Notes: a model not told the origin generated them from the letters alone. DNA of 64,000 bases from Siphonodentalium dalli (GCA_032622095.1 CP136067.1:174566556-174630555); one strand, 5' to 3'; shown: positions 12,895-24,251, counted from the first letter of the stretch. Numbers and translations are program-made.

Positions 12895-13340
12895 TTAAAG
12901 CCACATGGCGGTTTGCGTTCCGAAATATACATAATATTATTCGCTTTTGAATTTTTCTCAGTTTCGAAATATGTCGATAAATATCTGAACTACCTTTCTA
13001 CAAACATTATGTAACCCAAAAGACGCACCGAAGTAGTGCAAAAATACAACTGAATATGGCGTTTGGGTCCCAAACACAAAACAGCCATTTGCGCGACATG
13101 GAACAGAAAAGAGCGTCCCGTGGTAGTCTATTCCTGATATGGTAGCAATAAAGAGCGTTTGTCTGACTTCTTGCGAAAAGTTGAAAACGGCTGAAAAATG
13201 GCTATGACTTTGGCAAGTGTTTTTCAGAGCATACGAAGCCTGTATATCAATAGTTCGTTTATTTATCGACCTATCGTAGCCGTCGCTCCAAAATAACGGA
13301 GAAACAAATTTGGAGGTTCGAAAGAGCCATATCCGTTTAA
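12895..13340 (+). mobile_element. Family M element, complete copy (M1)
   Basis: It is bounded by TTAA at both ends (12895-12898 and 13337-13340). The ends read AAGCCACATGGCGGTTTGCG inward from the left and, from the right in reverse complement, AACGGATATGGCTCTTTCG. The internal landmarks are TTTGGGTCCCAAAC, GACATGGAACAGAAAAGAGC and CAATAAAGAGCGTTTGTCTG. It carries no coding capacity. Six related copies or fragments occur in the window. Confidence 0.9.
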
Positions 13341-13940
13341 CTGCTTTAGCCTTGGTGGTAATATGTTCTTTTGTCGATGACGGCATACATATTGAGGAAA
13401 TTAGTATTGATTTGTGGTCGATTACAGTTAGTAATTACTGTGCGCATCCGATTGGGTATACGAGCCGACATTAATGGCGCGTCCGCATGTACCTGCAAGA
13501 AAATATTCGGTACAATTGTACCCTGATATTTTCTTGCTGCAAAGATTAAGCCCACGAGAACGCGGCGGTTTAGCTGGCACTGCATGATAGATCAAGGTCA
13601 AGGACACAGTGTGGATGTCAACACTGAAGCTCCGATTATATTTCGCTCAAAAAAACATATAATTCGTTTGAAGTCATAGTTGGAAATAGGAGCGCACACG
13701 AAGAATATATACAGATACACAAGGGTATGGTGTCTAAATCGAAAGATTACAAGAATTCGTCACTGTGAAGGTTGGGAAAAACGCGATTTTGCTTTAAAAC
13801 AATAACATCGGACGTCGCGACTTGCAATGACAGTCAAGAAGATTCTGTTTTTCATCGCAACCGCGAAAATGGGATGGTAGTCGATCAGAGGATTTCGTAA
13901 GAAATATTGATACTGTCGCAGTTGGTAAACTGTCCGAATT
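13341..13940. other. Unassigned DNA between M1 and the second LINE
   Basis: It contains open frames on the minus strand (13346-13585 and 13794-13997) without recognisable motifs. The right part may be degraded 5' sequence of the LINE that becomes readable at 13941, but I cannot show that. Confidence 0.4.
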
Positions 13941-14685
13941 AATTCGAAGGGTTAAGGATGCCCCAAAATAGAACCGAAATTTCTGATGTGGCATCAAATT
14001 TAGCAGACTTGTTCCGTAATTCAGCTGTCAAAACATTTGGACAGAAAAGAAAAATCTCGTCCCAGATAACTAACCACCGATCTTCTTCTACAAAATCGTG
14101 GTTTACAAATAAATGTAGGGAACTGAGAAAATTTTTCCGAAAATGGCAGAATAAATACAGACAAACGCGGGATCCTAAAGACAAATTCGAGATGAGAAAT
14201 ACTGAGAAAACATACAAGAAAGCCCTAAATAGTGCAATTAAAACTTATGACGAAGACATCAAAATAAAAATGGATAATCTTTTCAGAACAGATATCAAGG
14301 CATTTTGGGACGAACTTAAAGGGAAAACACGTTTTCAGAAAGCTGGCGTATCCATAGATGATTTTGCTACACATTTTAAAGAGCTAAATTCTAGAAGAAC
14401 GTCATTTTCGCCAAATGGACACACTCACCAACCGGGTGAGCCCATAGAATATAGTTTTAACGATCCGATAACTGGATATGAAATAGTATCTTGCATCAAA
14501 AATCTAAAACACAACAAAGCATCGTCTGAAGATGGAGTTATTAACGAGTACTTGAAGGCCACGATAGAAAGGCTTATGCCACTTTATGTTGACATATTCA
14601 GTCTTATCTTTGAATCAGGTACTATTCCCGAATCTTGGATATATCAGTTTCATGCACCCGAACAAGTACATAATATGTCTTTAAT
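13941..14685 (+). pseudogene. Non-LTR retrotransposon ORF2 fragment: linker and start of RT
   Basis: An open frame of about 247 codons has the layout of the segment between the endonuclease and the reverse transcriptase of LINE ORF2. It carries SWFTNKCRELRKFFRKW (usual form: WF..eC..lr), then a basic stretch, AFWDELKGKTR, the RT-0/1 region with EIVSCIKNLKHNKASSEDG (usual form: E...ai..lK..KA.G.DG), NEYLK and GTIPESW. It then stops abruptly in a minisatellite, so the catalytic RT core is missing. The same strand resumes at 14857 with the C-terminal part of a LINE protein, so both probably come from one insertion with an internal loss. Upstream endonuclease sequence is not recognisable. Confidence 0.85.
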
Positions 14686-14856
14686 TCATTTACTTATTTA
14701 GGAATAATTTTTAGTAAACTCATTTACTTATTTAGGAATAATTTTTAGTAAACTCAGTTACTTATTTAAGAATAATTTTTAGTAAACTCAGTTACTTATT
14801 TAGGAATAATTTTTAGTAAACTCATTTACTTATTTAGGAATAACTTTTAGTTAGAG
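14686..14856 (+). repeat. Minisatellite, ~36-bp unit, about five copies
   Basis: The unit ACTTATTTAGGAATAATTTT plus TAGTAAACTCATTT-like sequence is repeated with one or two changes per copy. It replaces the part of the LINE where the reverse transcriptase core should be. Confidence 0.9.
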
Positions 14857-15383
14857 TGGATCTTTCCTTGAAATGAAACGATATGCTACAAACAACGGAC
14901 TAAAAGAGCTGTATGATGTATTGAAAATCAGTCGTAAAAGCAAGCTTTCTATACAAGCTCATTTACAACTATTTGACACTATGGTCACCCTCGTCCTTCT
15001 ATACGGTTGCGAAACTTGGGGTACGGGCGACACAATTATCGAGCATGTTCACCTTAAATTGTGTAATATGCTATTGGGTTTGAAATCATCAACACCAAGA
15101 TATATGATCTATGGAGAACTAGGTAGATTTCCTCTCCACATGAACATTAAAATTAGAATATTGAACTTCTGGACCAAACTAATAAATGCTTCAGGAAATA
15201 AACTAACCTCTCAAATTTATAAACTTTGTTATCAGCTTTCATAGGACGAAACTTACAAACTACCATGGATAAGGTCTATTCAAAACATGCTTGACAAATG
15301 TGGAATGTCATATGCATGGTTATGCCAACACAACATAGCAGACGATATAATCATTAAGGCAGTAAAATCCCGCATGCAGGACT
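14857..15383 (+). pseudogene. LINE ORF2 C-terminal region, part 1
   Basis: The frame 14873-15244 carries LQLFDTMVTLVLLYGCETWG, the standard block just behind the RT domain of many LINEs, and YGELGRFPLHMNIKIR. A stop at 15242 is followed in the same frame by further similarity (LPWIRSIQNML, WLCQHNIADDI, KAVKSRMQD) up to 15383, where an insertion begins. The continuation is at 16111. Confidence 0.85.
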
Positions 15384-16110
15384 AATTATGCCCCCGATCT
15401 CCGATGGAGATTCGGGGGTATATAGTGGAGCCCTCCGTCCGTCCGTCCGTCCTTCCGTCCGTCCGTACGAACGTTTCAACTCATAACTTTGGTTTCGCCA
15501 ACTCAATTCAGTTGATCTTTGGTATGCTAATAGACCAGCCGGGGGACAAGATTTCGCCCATTTTTTCCAGAGTTATGCCCATTTTTGGACTTAGAAAAAT
15601 CAGTTTTCTGTGGCATACGAACGTTTCAACTCATAACTTTGGTTTCGCTAATTCAATTCAGTTTATCTTTGGTATGCCAATAGACCAGCCGGGGGGGGGG
15701 GGGGACAAGATTTCCCCATAGCCGTGGTTTCGTCCGCCCATTTTTTCCAGAGTTACGCCCCTTTTTGGACTTAGAAAATTCAGGTTTTCTGCTACTTTTT
15801 TTGGTTTCCAGATGATAACTTGATTTTGGATTGTTTATTTGCAAAACCCGTTTTTTGTGTATTACCAATATCGCAATACAGGTCAAGGTAAAATTTCGGT
15901 TCAATCGGATAATTTTTGTGAGAGTTATGACCCTTTTTCGACTTAAAAAATTCAGTTTTTTTTTTGAAAATTCAGTTTTCCTTCTATTTTTGTGGCACCA
16001 GACCAAATTTGAAGCTAATATAGAACAACATGTGGCATTTTTATAGCGCTTAACCAGAAAGTTTCTCTGATTGTACAGTCGGGGGCGTTACCTCCGCCCA
16101 GCGGTGCACT
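15384..16110 (+). mobile_element. Family R element inserted into the LINE
   Basis: It begins with the hairpin CCCCCGATCTCC...GGGGG (15391-15418), followed by GGAGCCC and (TCCG)n at 15432-15470. It contains two copies of a block of about 155 bp (from ACGAACGTTTCAACTCATAA at 15467 and 15617), then degenerate repeats with GGTTTCCAGATGATAAC and AGAGTTATGACCC. It ends near TCGGGGGCGTTA, the inverse of the start (TATGCCCCCGA). Removing it places the LINE reading frame of 14857-15383 directly against that of 16111. A G run of 5 in the first block is 14 in the second (15691-15704). Confidence 0.8.
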
Positions 16111-16550
16111 TGTTTAAGCAAGAATGGGCCTCATCAATGGAGGCCTCCACCAAGGGGTTGACGTATAAGGCAATCAAACCAAACTTTGGAATCGAAAAAT
16201 ACATACATAATCGGAGCCTTAAAGATGTGCAGATTCTCGCGAGATTCAGAACAGCAAATCATGTACTCCCGGTAGAAGGCGGTCGTTGGAACAAAACCCC
16301 GTATATTCAACGTACATGTGAACTATGTACCCGTAACGTGATTGGTGATGAATACCACACGCTTCTTAGTTGTGATGCTTTTGTAGATGAAAGAAAACGA
16401 TACATACCGCGTGCATATTATAACTTTCCCAATGAAGCTAAATTCCGCATCATTATGTTAAATAGCAAGCCCAGTTTCATGAAGAGGCTCTGTATGTTTC
16501 TCAGTGTAGTCAACCGAAAACTAGCCGTTCTCCTCAGTTTTCAATGACAA
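16111..16550 (+). pseudogene. LINE ORF2 C-terminal region, part 2, with zinc knuckle
   Basis: The frame continues with LFKQEWASSM, then FRTANHVLPVEGGRW and the Cys/His knuckle CELC...GDEYHTLLSC. Knuckles of this form (C..C......E.H.L..C) close the ORF2 protein of many LINEs. The frame ends at 16547 with VVNRKLAVLLSFQ. It is a continuation of the element at 13941-15383. The LINE clade is not assigned. Confidence 0.85.
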
Positions 16551-16714
16551 CAGACCGAACGTTGAAAATATAACGATATTGTATATTATTATATATATTA
16601 GATATATCGATTTGTCACATCCATCATTTCTATACATTTGAATACGTTTCCAGTGAATTTCATGTCCACACTGTGCTCTTGTTGATTATTTGTGTTTTTC
16701 TTATATGTAATTCC
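16551..16714. other. Short spacer between the LINE end and P2
   Basis: AT-rich (ATATTATTATATATATTAG near 16580) and possibly the 3' untranslated tail of the LINE. No clear end is seen. Confidence 0.4.
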
Positions 16715-16744
16715 TTAACCCTTTACCCAACAGAAGGGCCCTGT

Positions 16745-16813
16745 GCCAATGCATTCTCTTACATATGCGAGTCGACCATAGGTCGCCTCGCATATATAAG
16801 AGAATGCATTGGC
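16745..16813 (+). repeat. 69-nt hairpin 1 of P2
   Basis: The arms GCCAATGCATTCTC...GAGAATGCATTGGC enclose GCGAG/CTCGC and CGACC/GGTCG, leaving a three-base loop and a single internal mismatch. Confidence 0.9.
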
Positions 16814-16892
16814 TTAACACATTAAAAAATATATAATTGTTAAAGAATGTAAGAAAAAATGGTAAAAAGTGTTAAAAAAAGATTTTTTTTAG

Positions 16893-16961
16893 GCCAATGC
16901 ATTCTCTTATATATGCGAGGCGACCTATGGTCGACTCGCATATATAAGAGAATGCATTGGC
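16893..16961 (+). repeat. 69-nt hairpin 2 of P2
   Basis: The same palindrome as hairpin 1, read in the opposite sense at the asymmetric inner bases (GGCGACCTATGGTCGA against TCGACCATAGGTCGCC). Confidence 0.9.
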
Positions 16962-17104
16962 ACAGGGCATAACTGTAACTATCACAATGTGGTCAAGGAG
17001 CCGGTTCCAATGATATCCATAATTGTATGGTTCTATTGAGACAGACCGAAGATATTTTAGGCTGTTGAAGCTTTATTTGGCCGGTTTGTTGGGTAAAGGT
17101 TCAC

Positions 17105-18511
17105 ATGGCGTAAGAATATAACAATTACAAAAAAAAGTTGATTGAGCCCAATCAGATCAGTGTGCTGGTTCAAGTGAAGTGCGTCCGGTAAACAACATAT
17201 AGTGCATATTGGCAATTCATAACATTATGAAATTACTAACTGTTGACATATTACCGTAGAGTCGGTGGGATGAGGCACCCACCGGCCTGTAGCCACGTTG
17301 CTGCTCTCATGCATAAAGACCAATATAATGAGAAAGTGGTCACGTTATTTGGAAATAGGTACAGGCCTATGTTATAATTTCATAGTACATGTATATGTGG
17401 GGTGACACATTCAAGTTAGTATTGTTTTGTGGCAAATCGAATGAAAACACCACATTGAGACAAAATATGAAGTTTTATAGAGTTGCGGATTTGGCTTTGT
17501 TCGTGGGGCTGTTTTGTGGCAAATCGAATGACGCCACGGTCCAATTGAGACCCCATATGACGTTTTCTAGAGTTTTGGATTTGGGTTAGTTCGTGGGGCT
17601 GTGCTGTATATTACGTTACCGAACATACAGATGTGCATGTGAGGACATGGGACCACCCCAACTACGGTCAAAGTGTTCACAGTTGGAAATTTCATATCTT
17701 ACACAATATTACATTTGCATTTCTTCCTACGTTTGGTCAAAATATTGCTTTGAAAATTCCTCTAGGACCGTCCCCGGTGTCCAGTCAAAATTGAAGTTAA
17801 AACAAGGCTTGTGATGTACCAGGTGTGAAAATGAAAGGCTAGTGGAGGGGTGCAAATAAGTTAAATAATTTGGGAGTTTGCCTTGTTCAAGGGGGGGGGG
17901 GTGCAGCTGGAAATGCCACAAGGACATCCTCCGTCAACGGAGATATATGCCCCTGCACACATATCCATATAATTCTTCAGCGATTTTGTCAACCCATCTA
18001 AAATGGAATTAGGAAGTCAGTTGTTAAATCAGGCGATAATATTGATGGATCATAACTCGAGTGCCAGCGTGTCCCTTATGGAGATTATTTAACGGATACC
18101 GATGACATCAACAAGGTGAACAAATATCACACACATGCGATAACATACCAGTTCACTGCCTGCATCGGATATTTTCCTCTATTATTTTTTTCATTGGTCA
18201 AGTAAGTCACATGGGGCATACCTGATATTGTCTTGCCCGTCATGTGGACGCGCCATAATGTGTAAGTAATGGTTTGAAATAGAAACATCCATTTGTTTTG
18301 TGGGGGGGGGGGGGTGTTAAAATGGAGATGATCGCGTAAAGATATGCTTGATCAGAATATATCCGTTGTGTGAAAACAAAGACAAAACATATAAAAGGAA
18401 AAAACAAGTACAAAACAAAACAACCCCCACTATAAACAAAGAACTCAAACAAGCACTCAAAAGAACAAACAAAAAAGTATAAATATAACACACTAGCTTC
18501 GTTGGGGCTAT
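17105..18511. other. Unassigned DNA with an ~88-bp direct duplication and G runs
   Basis: Two copies of a block that starts TTTTGTGGCAAATCGAATGA lie at about 17425 and 17512, each followed by GAGTTnnGGATTTGG and TTCGTGGGGCTG. A segment near 17670-17760 (AGTTGGAAATTTCAT, TTTGGTCAAAATATTG) recalls family K (55.9 and 62.5 kb). G runs lie at about 17890-17900 and 18302-18313. No gene is recognised. Confidence 0.5.
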
Positions 18512-18932
18512 TTAGGCTACGTTCATACTCGGGCAAGTTTGCACGGTATGTCTTTGCTAGCATTTCGTCATAGAAAACCACATGGTGCCAGAATATGAAC
18601 GGAAGCGTGTCCATAACATGCATCTTTACCAAAGTGAAAGACAAGATAAGTAACATTGATCTAATCCCACTTGTAACATGCAGTGCTATTGGAATTTCCC
18701 TTCAAATACCTGAATGATTTATACTTGCGAGATAATTGCATGATATTTACAGGCAAATTCCGGTAGCATCGTTACTAGTGGAACTACAGAGATTTTTAAT
18801 TCGCACGTAGTTAGCTGTGGCAAAGATGCACTTTATGTGCTTGTTTCCGTTCATATTATGGCACCATATCGTTTTCTACGACAAAATGCCTGCAAACCGT
18901 GCAAACTTGCCAGTGTATGAACGTACCCTCAG
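18512..18932. mobile_element. Inverted-repeat element with ~115-bp arms
   Basis: The left arm (18512-18640) contains GCTACGTTCATACTCGGGCA and ACCACATGGTGCCAGAATAT. The right arm (18815-18932) is its reverse complement with about one change in eight (GTTCATATTATGGCACCATA, GTGTATGAACGTACCCT). It is a foldback DNA element without coding capacity. Fragments of the same end occur near 8715. The end sequence AGGSTACGTTCATAC is of the hAT sort, but I find no clean target duplication. Confidence 0.75.
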
Positions 18933-19168
18933 GGATTTCTTTGTGATCGCCTCCGTCTTTGCTGAATATACATCGTCGGTCCAGAAACATGCCTATATTA
19001 GCGTATTTGGGCGAGGTCAAGGTCACGGACACGGTGGCACGTGAAAATAGGCCCACCCATATTGTTCCCGGGATCAAAGTAGGCTTACATATCAAATTCA
19101 AGTCGGATCGGTCGAGCAGTTTTCGACACATACATACAAATAGACAACAGTTCCAAAATATATAACAG
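18933..19168 (+). repeat. Dispersed repeat S, copy 1
   Basis: Shared with 48030-48075 and 48346-48530. Common words are GGTCCAGAAACATGC, CATATTGTTCCCGGGATCAA, AAGTCGGATCGGTCGAGCAG and TTTTCGA followed by CATACATACA. The closing GATCGGTCGAGCAGTTTTCG and CATACATA resemble 3' ends of some invertebrate retroposons. That is a resemblance only. Confidence 0.75.
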
Positions 19169-21032
19169 ATGAATTTGTGGGTCAGTTGTTATAATTATTG
19201 CTGCCTCGATACAGTTTTAATTTAAATTATTCTATGATTCCTGCATCGATACAGTTTTAAAATAAATTATTCTATTTACATGCTATAGGCCCCATCAAGT
19301 GCTCGGTTAATTTGTTTTCATGAAGCGACATACTAAACTGTTCGTCGAGTGTGCAGCTTCGATCACAAGCTGAAGCGAGATTTGAATATGAAGTCAAACG
19401 TCAGGTGTTGGGACACTCACGTAAATCAGTTCACCTTGATAGAAAATTAAATAAGCTTTGAACAATTCATTTCAATTTGCCGCACACTTAAAAGTCAATA
19501 TTTTACCAAATAAAGTCTCTTTACGCTTGTTATCGAACAATGAAGACACTGAGCGCGACAATAGTAGTCACACGCCTGGGCACATGGTTGCATATGACAC
19601 ACGCATGGCGCGATGGAAGGACGCCCTCGAGTCAACTCTTGCCTGCATGTCCTATTGTTGAGCATCATTAATTATCTCAGCAGGGAACTTTACCGGAGAC
19701 GTTTGCCGCCTTTACACACTTTCACTGTTCCAATTATAACAATACCTTGCCACAGTGTTTCGATTCGATAATCATACGTTACATTATGTCTAGTTATGGT
19801 TAATATCGGGAAATAATTCCGCGTTCATAGCAGATTTGAGATATTTTAAACAAATTATGTTTGAAATTCGGAATGCAGTTCCATTTGGTACAAACACCGA
19901 TTAGCGTCTTCCATTGTCTGTTATGATTGGCCAAAAAGCTATAATGCAGCCGGCATTGTTGCAAACATTACCAACTTCGTTTTTAAATGATGTTAACCGA
20001 ACAAAATTACTGCAACAACCATAATTTCGAATTATAATGGTACTTCGAATAGGATAATCGGTTTTATGTTTGCGGATAAAGAACCATCACCCTGCTGTTC
20101 AAAGAATGACAGCATATTTTATTTTGATCAAATCGAAGGAGCAATTAAAGGTGAATCCAGGGTTCGAGGACCCCAGTTACAACAACAACATATTACATAG
20201 TTTCCTTATTCGTTCTGTTAACACACTGTTGAAAATGAAATGATAAACTGAGCATAAAAATACAGAAGAATATTATTCTGTTATTTAATAAATTAAAAAA
20301 ATAATTTTCTTGTCCCTGTAATACATCGAAAGTATATGAAATAAACACATAGAGAGTTCAATATTAAACAAAATATCATCTTTCTTGTAGCACTTCTTGT
20401 TCCAAACATGTTATTTTATCTAGTAGAACGTAAATAATAGTAAAATAGGTTTCGTTAAAAGTGGTCTGGATACCTGAATACAAATTTAAAGGTACTCAAT
20501 CTGATAAGACGGTCCCCATACCATCAAGATACAACATCAACAACATTTCTTCAAAATACGCTGTAGTTATCAGAATTGATTAATTGCAACAAAATAATGC
20601 AAAACCACTGTCAAATATGGTATCAAATTTAACAAAACTTGTTAATTTTCAACATTTTGTTCAACAAAATATGGCCGTATTATCACTTGAGTATCGCAAA
20701 ATTTGGCCGTATTACCACTTGATTTTAGTGTTTTCCATCTTCATCCGCAATTTTGTCAGAGACCGTCCGTTTGACGTTTTTCTGGGCCACAAATAATCAC
20801 ATTATTGGTGGGGGAAACCCGATCAGAAGGTTTCATTACCCACATATATGCACACGGATTGCCTTAGTGTGTACCATAAATCAGAACTGATAGGGAATAG
20901 AATCACAGTCAGAGACGACCGCGTTACGAATTGAGCCACAACCCCCACTTCACCACACACATGACTGTATACTTGTACTTGATGTTTACTAATGTTGTTA
21001 GTATGCGCCATGTCACTAACTCGCGGCCATAT
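19169..21032. other. Unassigned DNA
   Basis: The only structure noticed is a direct duplication of about 48 bp near 19198-19290 (GCATCGATACAGTTTTAA and GCCTCGATACAGTTTTAA, each followed by AAATTATTCTAT). No gene, RNA or element end is recognised. Open frames are short and motif-free. Confidence 0.5.
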
Positions 21033-21210
21033 TGGATCCATCAGGTCCGGTTCCATGGTTTCATAGATTCACTCAACTCCGTTTCCGTGGTTTTAGTGCT
21101 ACATGTCAAAGTTTTGGAGTAGCATTTCCATATACGGACCTTTTGAATTATTCATGACTTCCATTTTTTGAAAGCTAAGTAAAACCACGGAACCGGACCC
21201 GGTGGACCTA
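21033..21210. mobile_element. Small inverted-repeat element
   Basis: The left end CATCAGGTCCGGTTCCATGG (about 21039) is mirrored by CCACGGAACCGGACCCGGTG near 21185-21204. The body of about 170 bp has no coding capacity. No clear target duplication. Confidence 0.6.
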
Positions 21211-22285
21211 GTGACAGGGCGTATTGGTATATAACCGACAGATTTTCAAAACTTAATGTTGCGAAAACTGTTCCTGTACATTGTACACCGTATATTATTA
21301 TGCATCAATCTGACATAAGTGATCAAACCCAATACTACATCTCATCGAATCTACGATTATGTGATAGCAGCTACTATCAATCTACGACGATGGCAAAGTA
21401 ACTGAATGAATCCATATTCCATATGTACATGCACTCGATACAACGCTACTTGTATATGGGTATCAAATCGTAGTCAGTTGTTTATGGTGTCATATCGGCT
21501 GTTCTGTCTATGGAAATTGCAATCCTGAAATAATATCATTCTAGCAGGTGGGATCATGGTCGCTTAATTATGTAAGTGGAAAAAAAAATGCCCAGACATT
21601 AATTATAAGCCACCTTGACAGTCTGGGTGCCTTTTTGACGACGACTTCTTTGTGGCGTCTTAGTTTATCAATAAATATCAAGAGAAAATATAGAGATTTC
21701 CCGATACATTACCGGAGTATACCCCAACATTGGACACACAAGTCGCCCACTATTCTGCCATCGACCTTAATTAGCAAACTATAATAATCACCTTGATGGG
21801 AAATAATGATTTTAGGCATTTCTTCGTAAACAGAAATTGCATATATGCAATAACAATGGTACGGTTCCTTTCAACATATTGAAAATTCGGGCTTTCCACG
21901 TGTTTTGACCAATATAAAAAACTGAAAACAGACTAACAAAATTGAGAAATTTATTTAAAGATCCCTGTCCGATTTCACACTAAATTAGTCCAAATTTTCT
22001 GGTTGCTAGGCAAAAGAAAAACAAATGAAAATACGTGCTATCTCCATCATTCATGTCACAAGAATCACGAAATTACACAAATTAATCCGCCAGTGGGCGA
22101 CAGAAGTATGGGCGCTATTTATGAGAGACGGTAATATGAATTATTTTTGATTGGCTGACAACAGTTCAAAACGTGTTTAAACTTCCTCTTTTGAAAGTCG
22201 ATACCTGGCCATTAAAACCTAATAATTTTTACAGCCATATTTAACTATAATAGGCAAATATGGATATTGCGTTTTGTGAAATCGA
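21211..22285. repeat. Mostly unassigned; dispersed repeat Q copy 1 at ~21650-21835
   Basis: The Q segment shares TTTCCCGATACATTACC, AAGTCGCCCACTATTCTGC, ACCTTAATTAGCAAACTAT and TTGATGGGAAATAATGATTT with 26850-27035. The remainder shows nothing I recognise. Confidence 0.65.
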
Positions 22286-22689
22286 TTGAAGCCACTTGTC
22301 GGTTTGCGCTCCAAACTACACATATTATTCGCTTTCTCAGTATCGAAATAGGTTGATAAATATCTGAACTAACATTCTACGAGCATTACGTAACCGAAAA
22401 TTACGCATTGAAGTAATGATAAATACAACTGTGAATATGGTGTTTGGGTCCCAAACATAAAATAGCCCTTTACGCGACATGGAACAGAAAAGAGCGTTCG
22501 GTGGTAGTTTATTCCTGATATGGTAGCTCAATAAAGAGCGTTTGTCTGACTTCTGGCAAAAAGTTGAAAACGCCTGAAAAATGGCGGTGACTTTGGCAAG
22601 TGTTTCTTCAGAGCCGGTATATTAATAGTTCAAATAGTCCAAATTACGTGGAAAACAATTGGAGGTTCGAATGAGCCATGTCCGATTAA
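22286..22689 (+). mobile_element. Family M element (M2)
   Basis: The left end is TTGAAGCCACTTGTCGGTTT with a decayed target (TTGA at 22286); the right end is AATGAGCCATGTCCGATTAA (TTAA at 22686-22689). The interior has TTTGGGTCCCAAAC, GACATGGAACAGAAAAGAGC and TAAAGAGCGTTTGTCTG. It is about 40 bp shorter than M1. Confidence 0.85.
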
Positions 22690-23055
22690 AGATAATCACA
22701 TTTCACAACAATGATTCAAAATCAGTGCCCCACTAATTCAGTACCATGTGATGCGATGAAATAACATGTATCGAACCATGCGAATTATTAATCATGACGT
22801 CACACGAACGTCAAGTCAATTAACATTCAACTGTTCTTAATATTGTAACGAAAGAGCGACTGAGTCGCATGTCAATGCTATTTAGAAATGCATACTTGTG
22901 GCATTATTAAAGAAATTAAGCTGGCGCAAAAGGGTACACACCAAACTTTGTCGGGGGACTGTTCATTTTCTGTTTGCAATTTGACTGTACACTGGGATGT
23001 ACGATCCCAAAATTTCCACCAAACACAGGGAAAAGGTTGATTTGGTAACTATATA
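22690..23055. other. Unassigned DNA
   Basis: AT-rich, no feature recognised. Confidence 0.5.
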
Positions 23056-23222
23056 GAGAATACCTACGGGTTTTGGTTGAATACCAGGATTATCTCATGA
23101 GTGGGTACAAGGAAATACAGAATTTCCACGAGCGGCTGCAAGCCGCGAGTGGAAATTATTTATTTCCTTGTACCCACGAATGCGATAATCCGGGTATTCA
23201 ACCAAAACCCGTAGGTGTTCTT
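23056..23222. repeat. Near-perfect 165-bp palindrome
   Basis: The outer arms ATACCTACGGGTTTTGGTTG and CAACCAAAACCCGTAGGTGT are followed inward by GGGTACAAGGAAATA and TATTTCCTTGTACCC, TTTCCACGAG and CGAGTGGAAA, and the loop CGGCTGCAAGCCG. Only a few mismatches occur across about 75 bp of stem. It is probably a foldback element. Confidence 0.9.
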
Positions 23223-24098
23223 TTTATTATGTGCGCTACATTATAAACTGCCCCAAAACTGCTAGTTTTGTCCTACAGTTCACTTCAAATTATTAGAAAG
23301 CTTCGACATTTGCATTTTGTTTTCATTCCATGAATTGATTTGCTCACCACTGAATGACAATTATCGAGCATATCCGCCATAAGAAATAGTCCCCATTGTT
23401 TTATTCTGAAATGATGCGAGAAAATTAATGGATACATAATTTAATGATAAGAATATATTAAAACAAATGAGTTAACATTATAACAATGAAAACTCTTTCG
23501 CTACCGTAAAAATCAATAATTAAAAAAAATAGTCCGGCTGTTATTGTTACGCTTTGAAACTTTGTGTGATTCGCCGCTATAAACCGGAAGTAATCTTCGA
23601 AAAAGTAATACTATTGTGTTATCCATCGAGTCGGTCAGTGTTATCCATCGAGTCGGTCCAGGCGATGGATATAAGGCTCTATGCTACGGTAATTTCCCAC
23701 TATTTAATGGGGAAGCATATAATAAAATACCCTACTCGTATTGAAATCCGTGCAGTACTGTATTTCGCTCAGTTTTGTATTCACGCACTTTGAATTCAAA
23801 ACAGACGACAACACTTTCCTAAAAGTTTAGGATCTGCTGTATCCTGAAGATACATGTGTATGCAGGTAAAACATGATTGCATTATCAGTGCGTTGTGAAG
23901 ACGTGTGTTTATATGCTCCAAATAATTATTCTCAGTGATATGCAATTGAAATAGTTATAGACATCATTGGAATGAACTCGAAAGAAGTAAAACCACAACC
24001 ACATACTAGCTAGACCTCAGAAACAATCAACACTTAATTGGCAGAGGGTTGCAATATATAGCCATATAAAAGCAGGTCTATATTCATTCCAGCCTTCT
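23223..24098. other. Unassigned DNA
   Basis: A 22-bp direct duplication (TGTTATCCATCGAGTCGGTC near 23617 and 23639) is the only pattern noticed. Confidence 0.5.
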
Positions 24099-24251
24099 TT
24101 AACCCTTTACCCAACAAACCGGCCAAAACCGGCCAAATAAAGCTTCAACAGCCTAAAATATCTTCGGTCTGTCTCAATAGAACCATACAAATATGGATAT
24201 AATTGGAACCGGCTCCTTGACCACATTGTGATAGTTACAGTTATGCCCTGT

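Larger units (their letters stand above)
16715..17104 (-). mobile_element. Family P piggyBac-like element with twin hairpins (P2)
   Basis: The left end is TTAA followed by CCCTTTACCCAACA; the right end is TTGGGTAAAGG followed by TTCA. The TTAA target with CCC-starting ends is the signature of the piggyBac superfamily. There is no transposase, so the copy is non-autonomous. Two 69-nt hairpins lie at 16745-16813 and 16893-16961, separated by an AT-rich centre. The body near the right end carries CTATTGAGACAGACCGAAG. Orientation is opposite to P3 and P5. One arm of the first hairpin has a single mismatch (ACATATG for ATATATG). Confidence 0.9.

Noticed and set aside
13346-13585. 79-codon minus-strand frame that looked protein-like
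   Set aside because: No family motif, no splice sites in phase, and no second copy to judge by.
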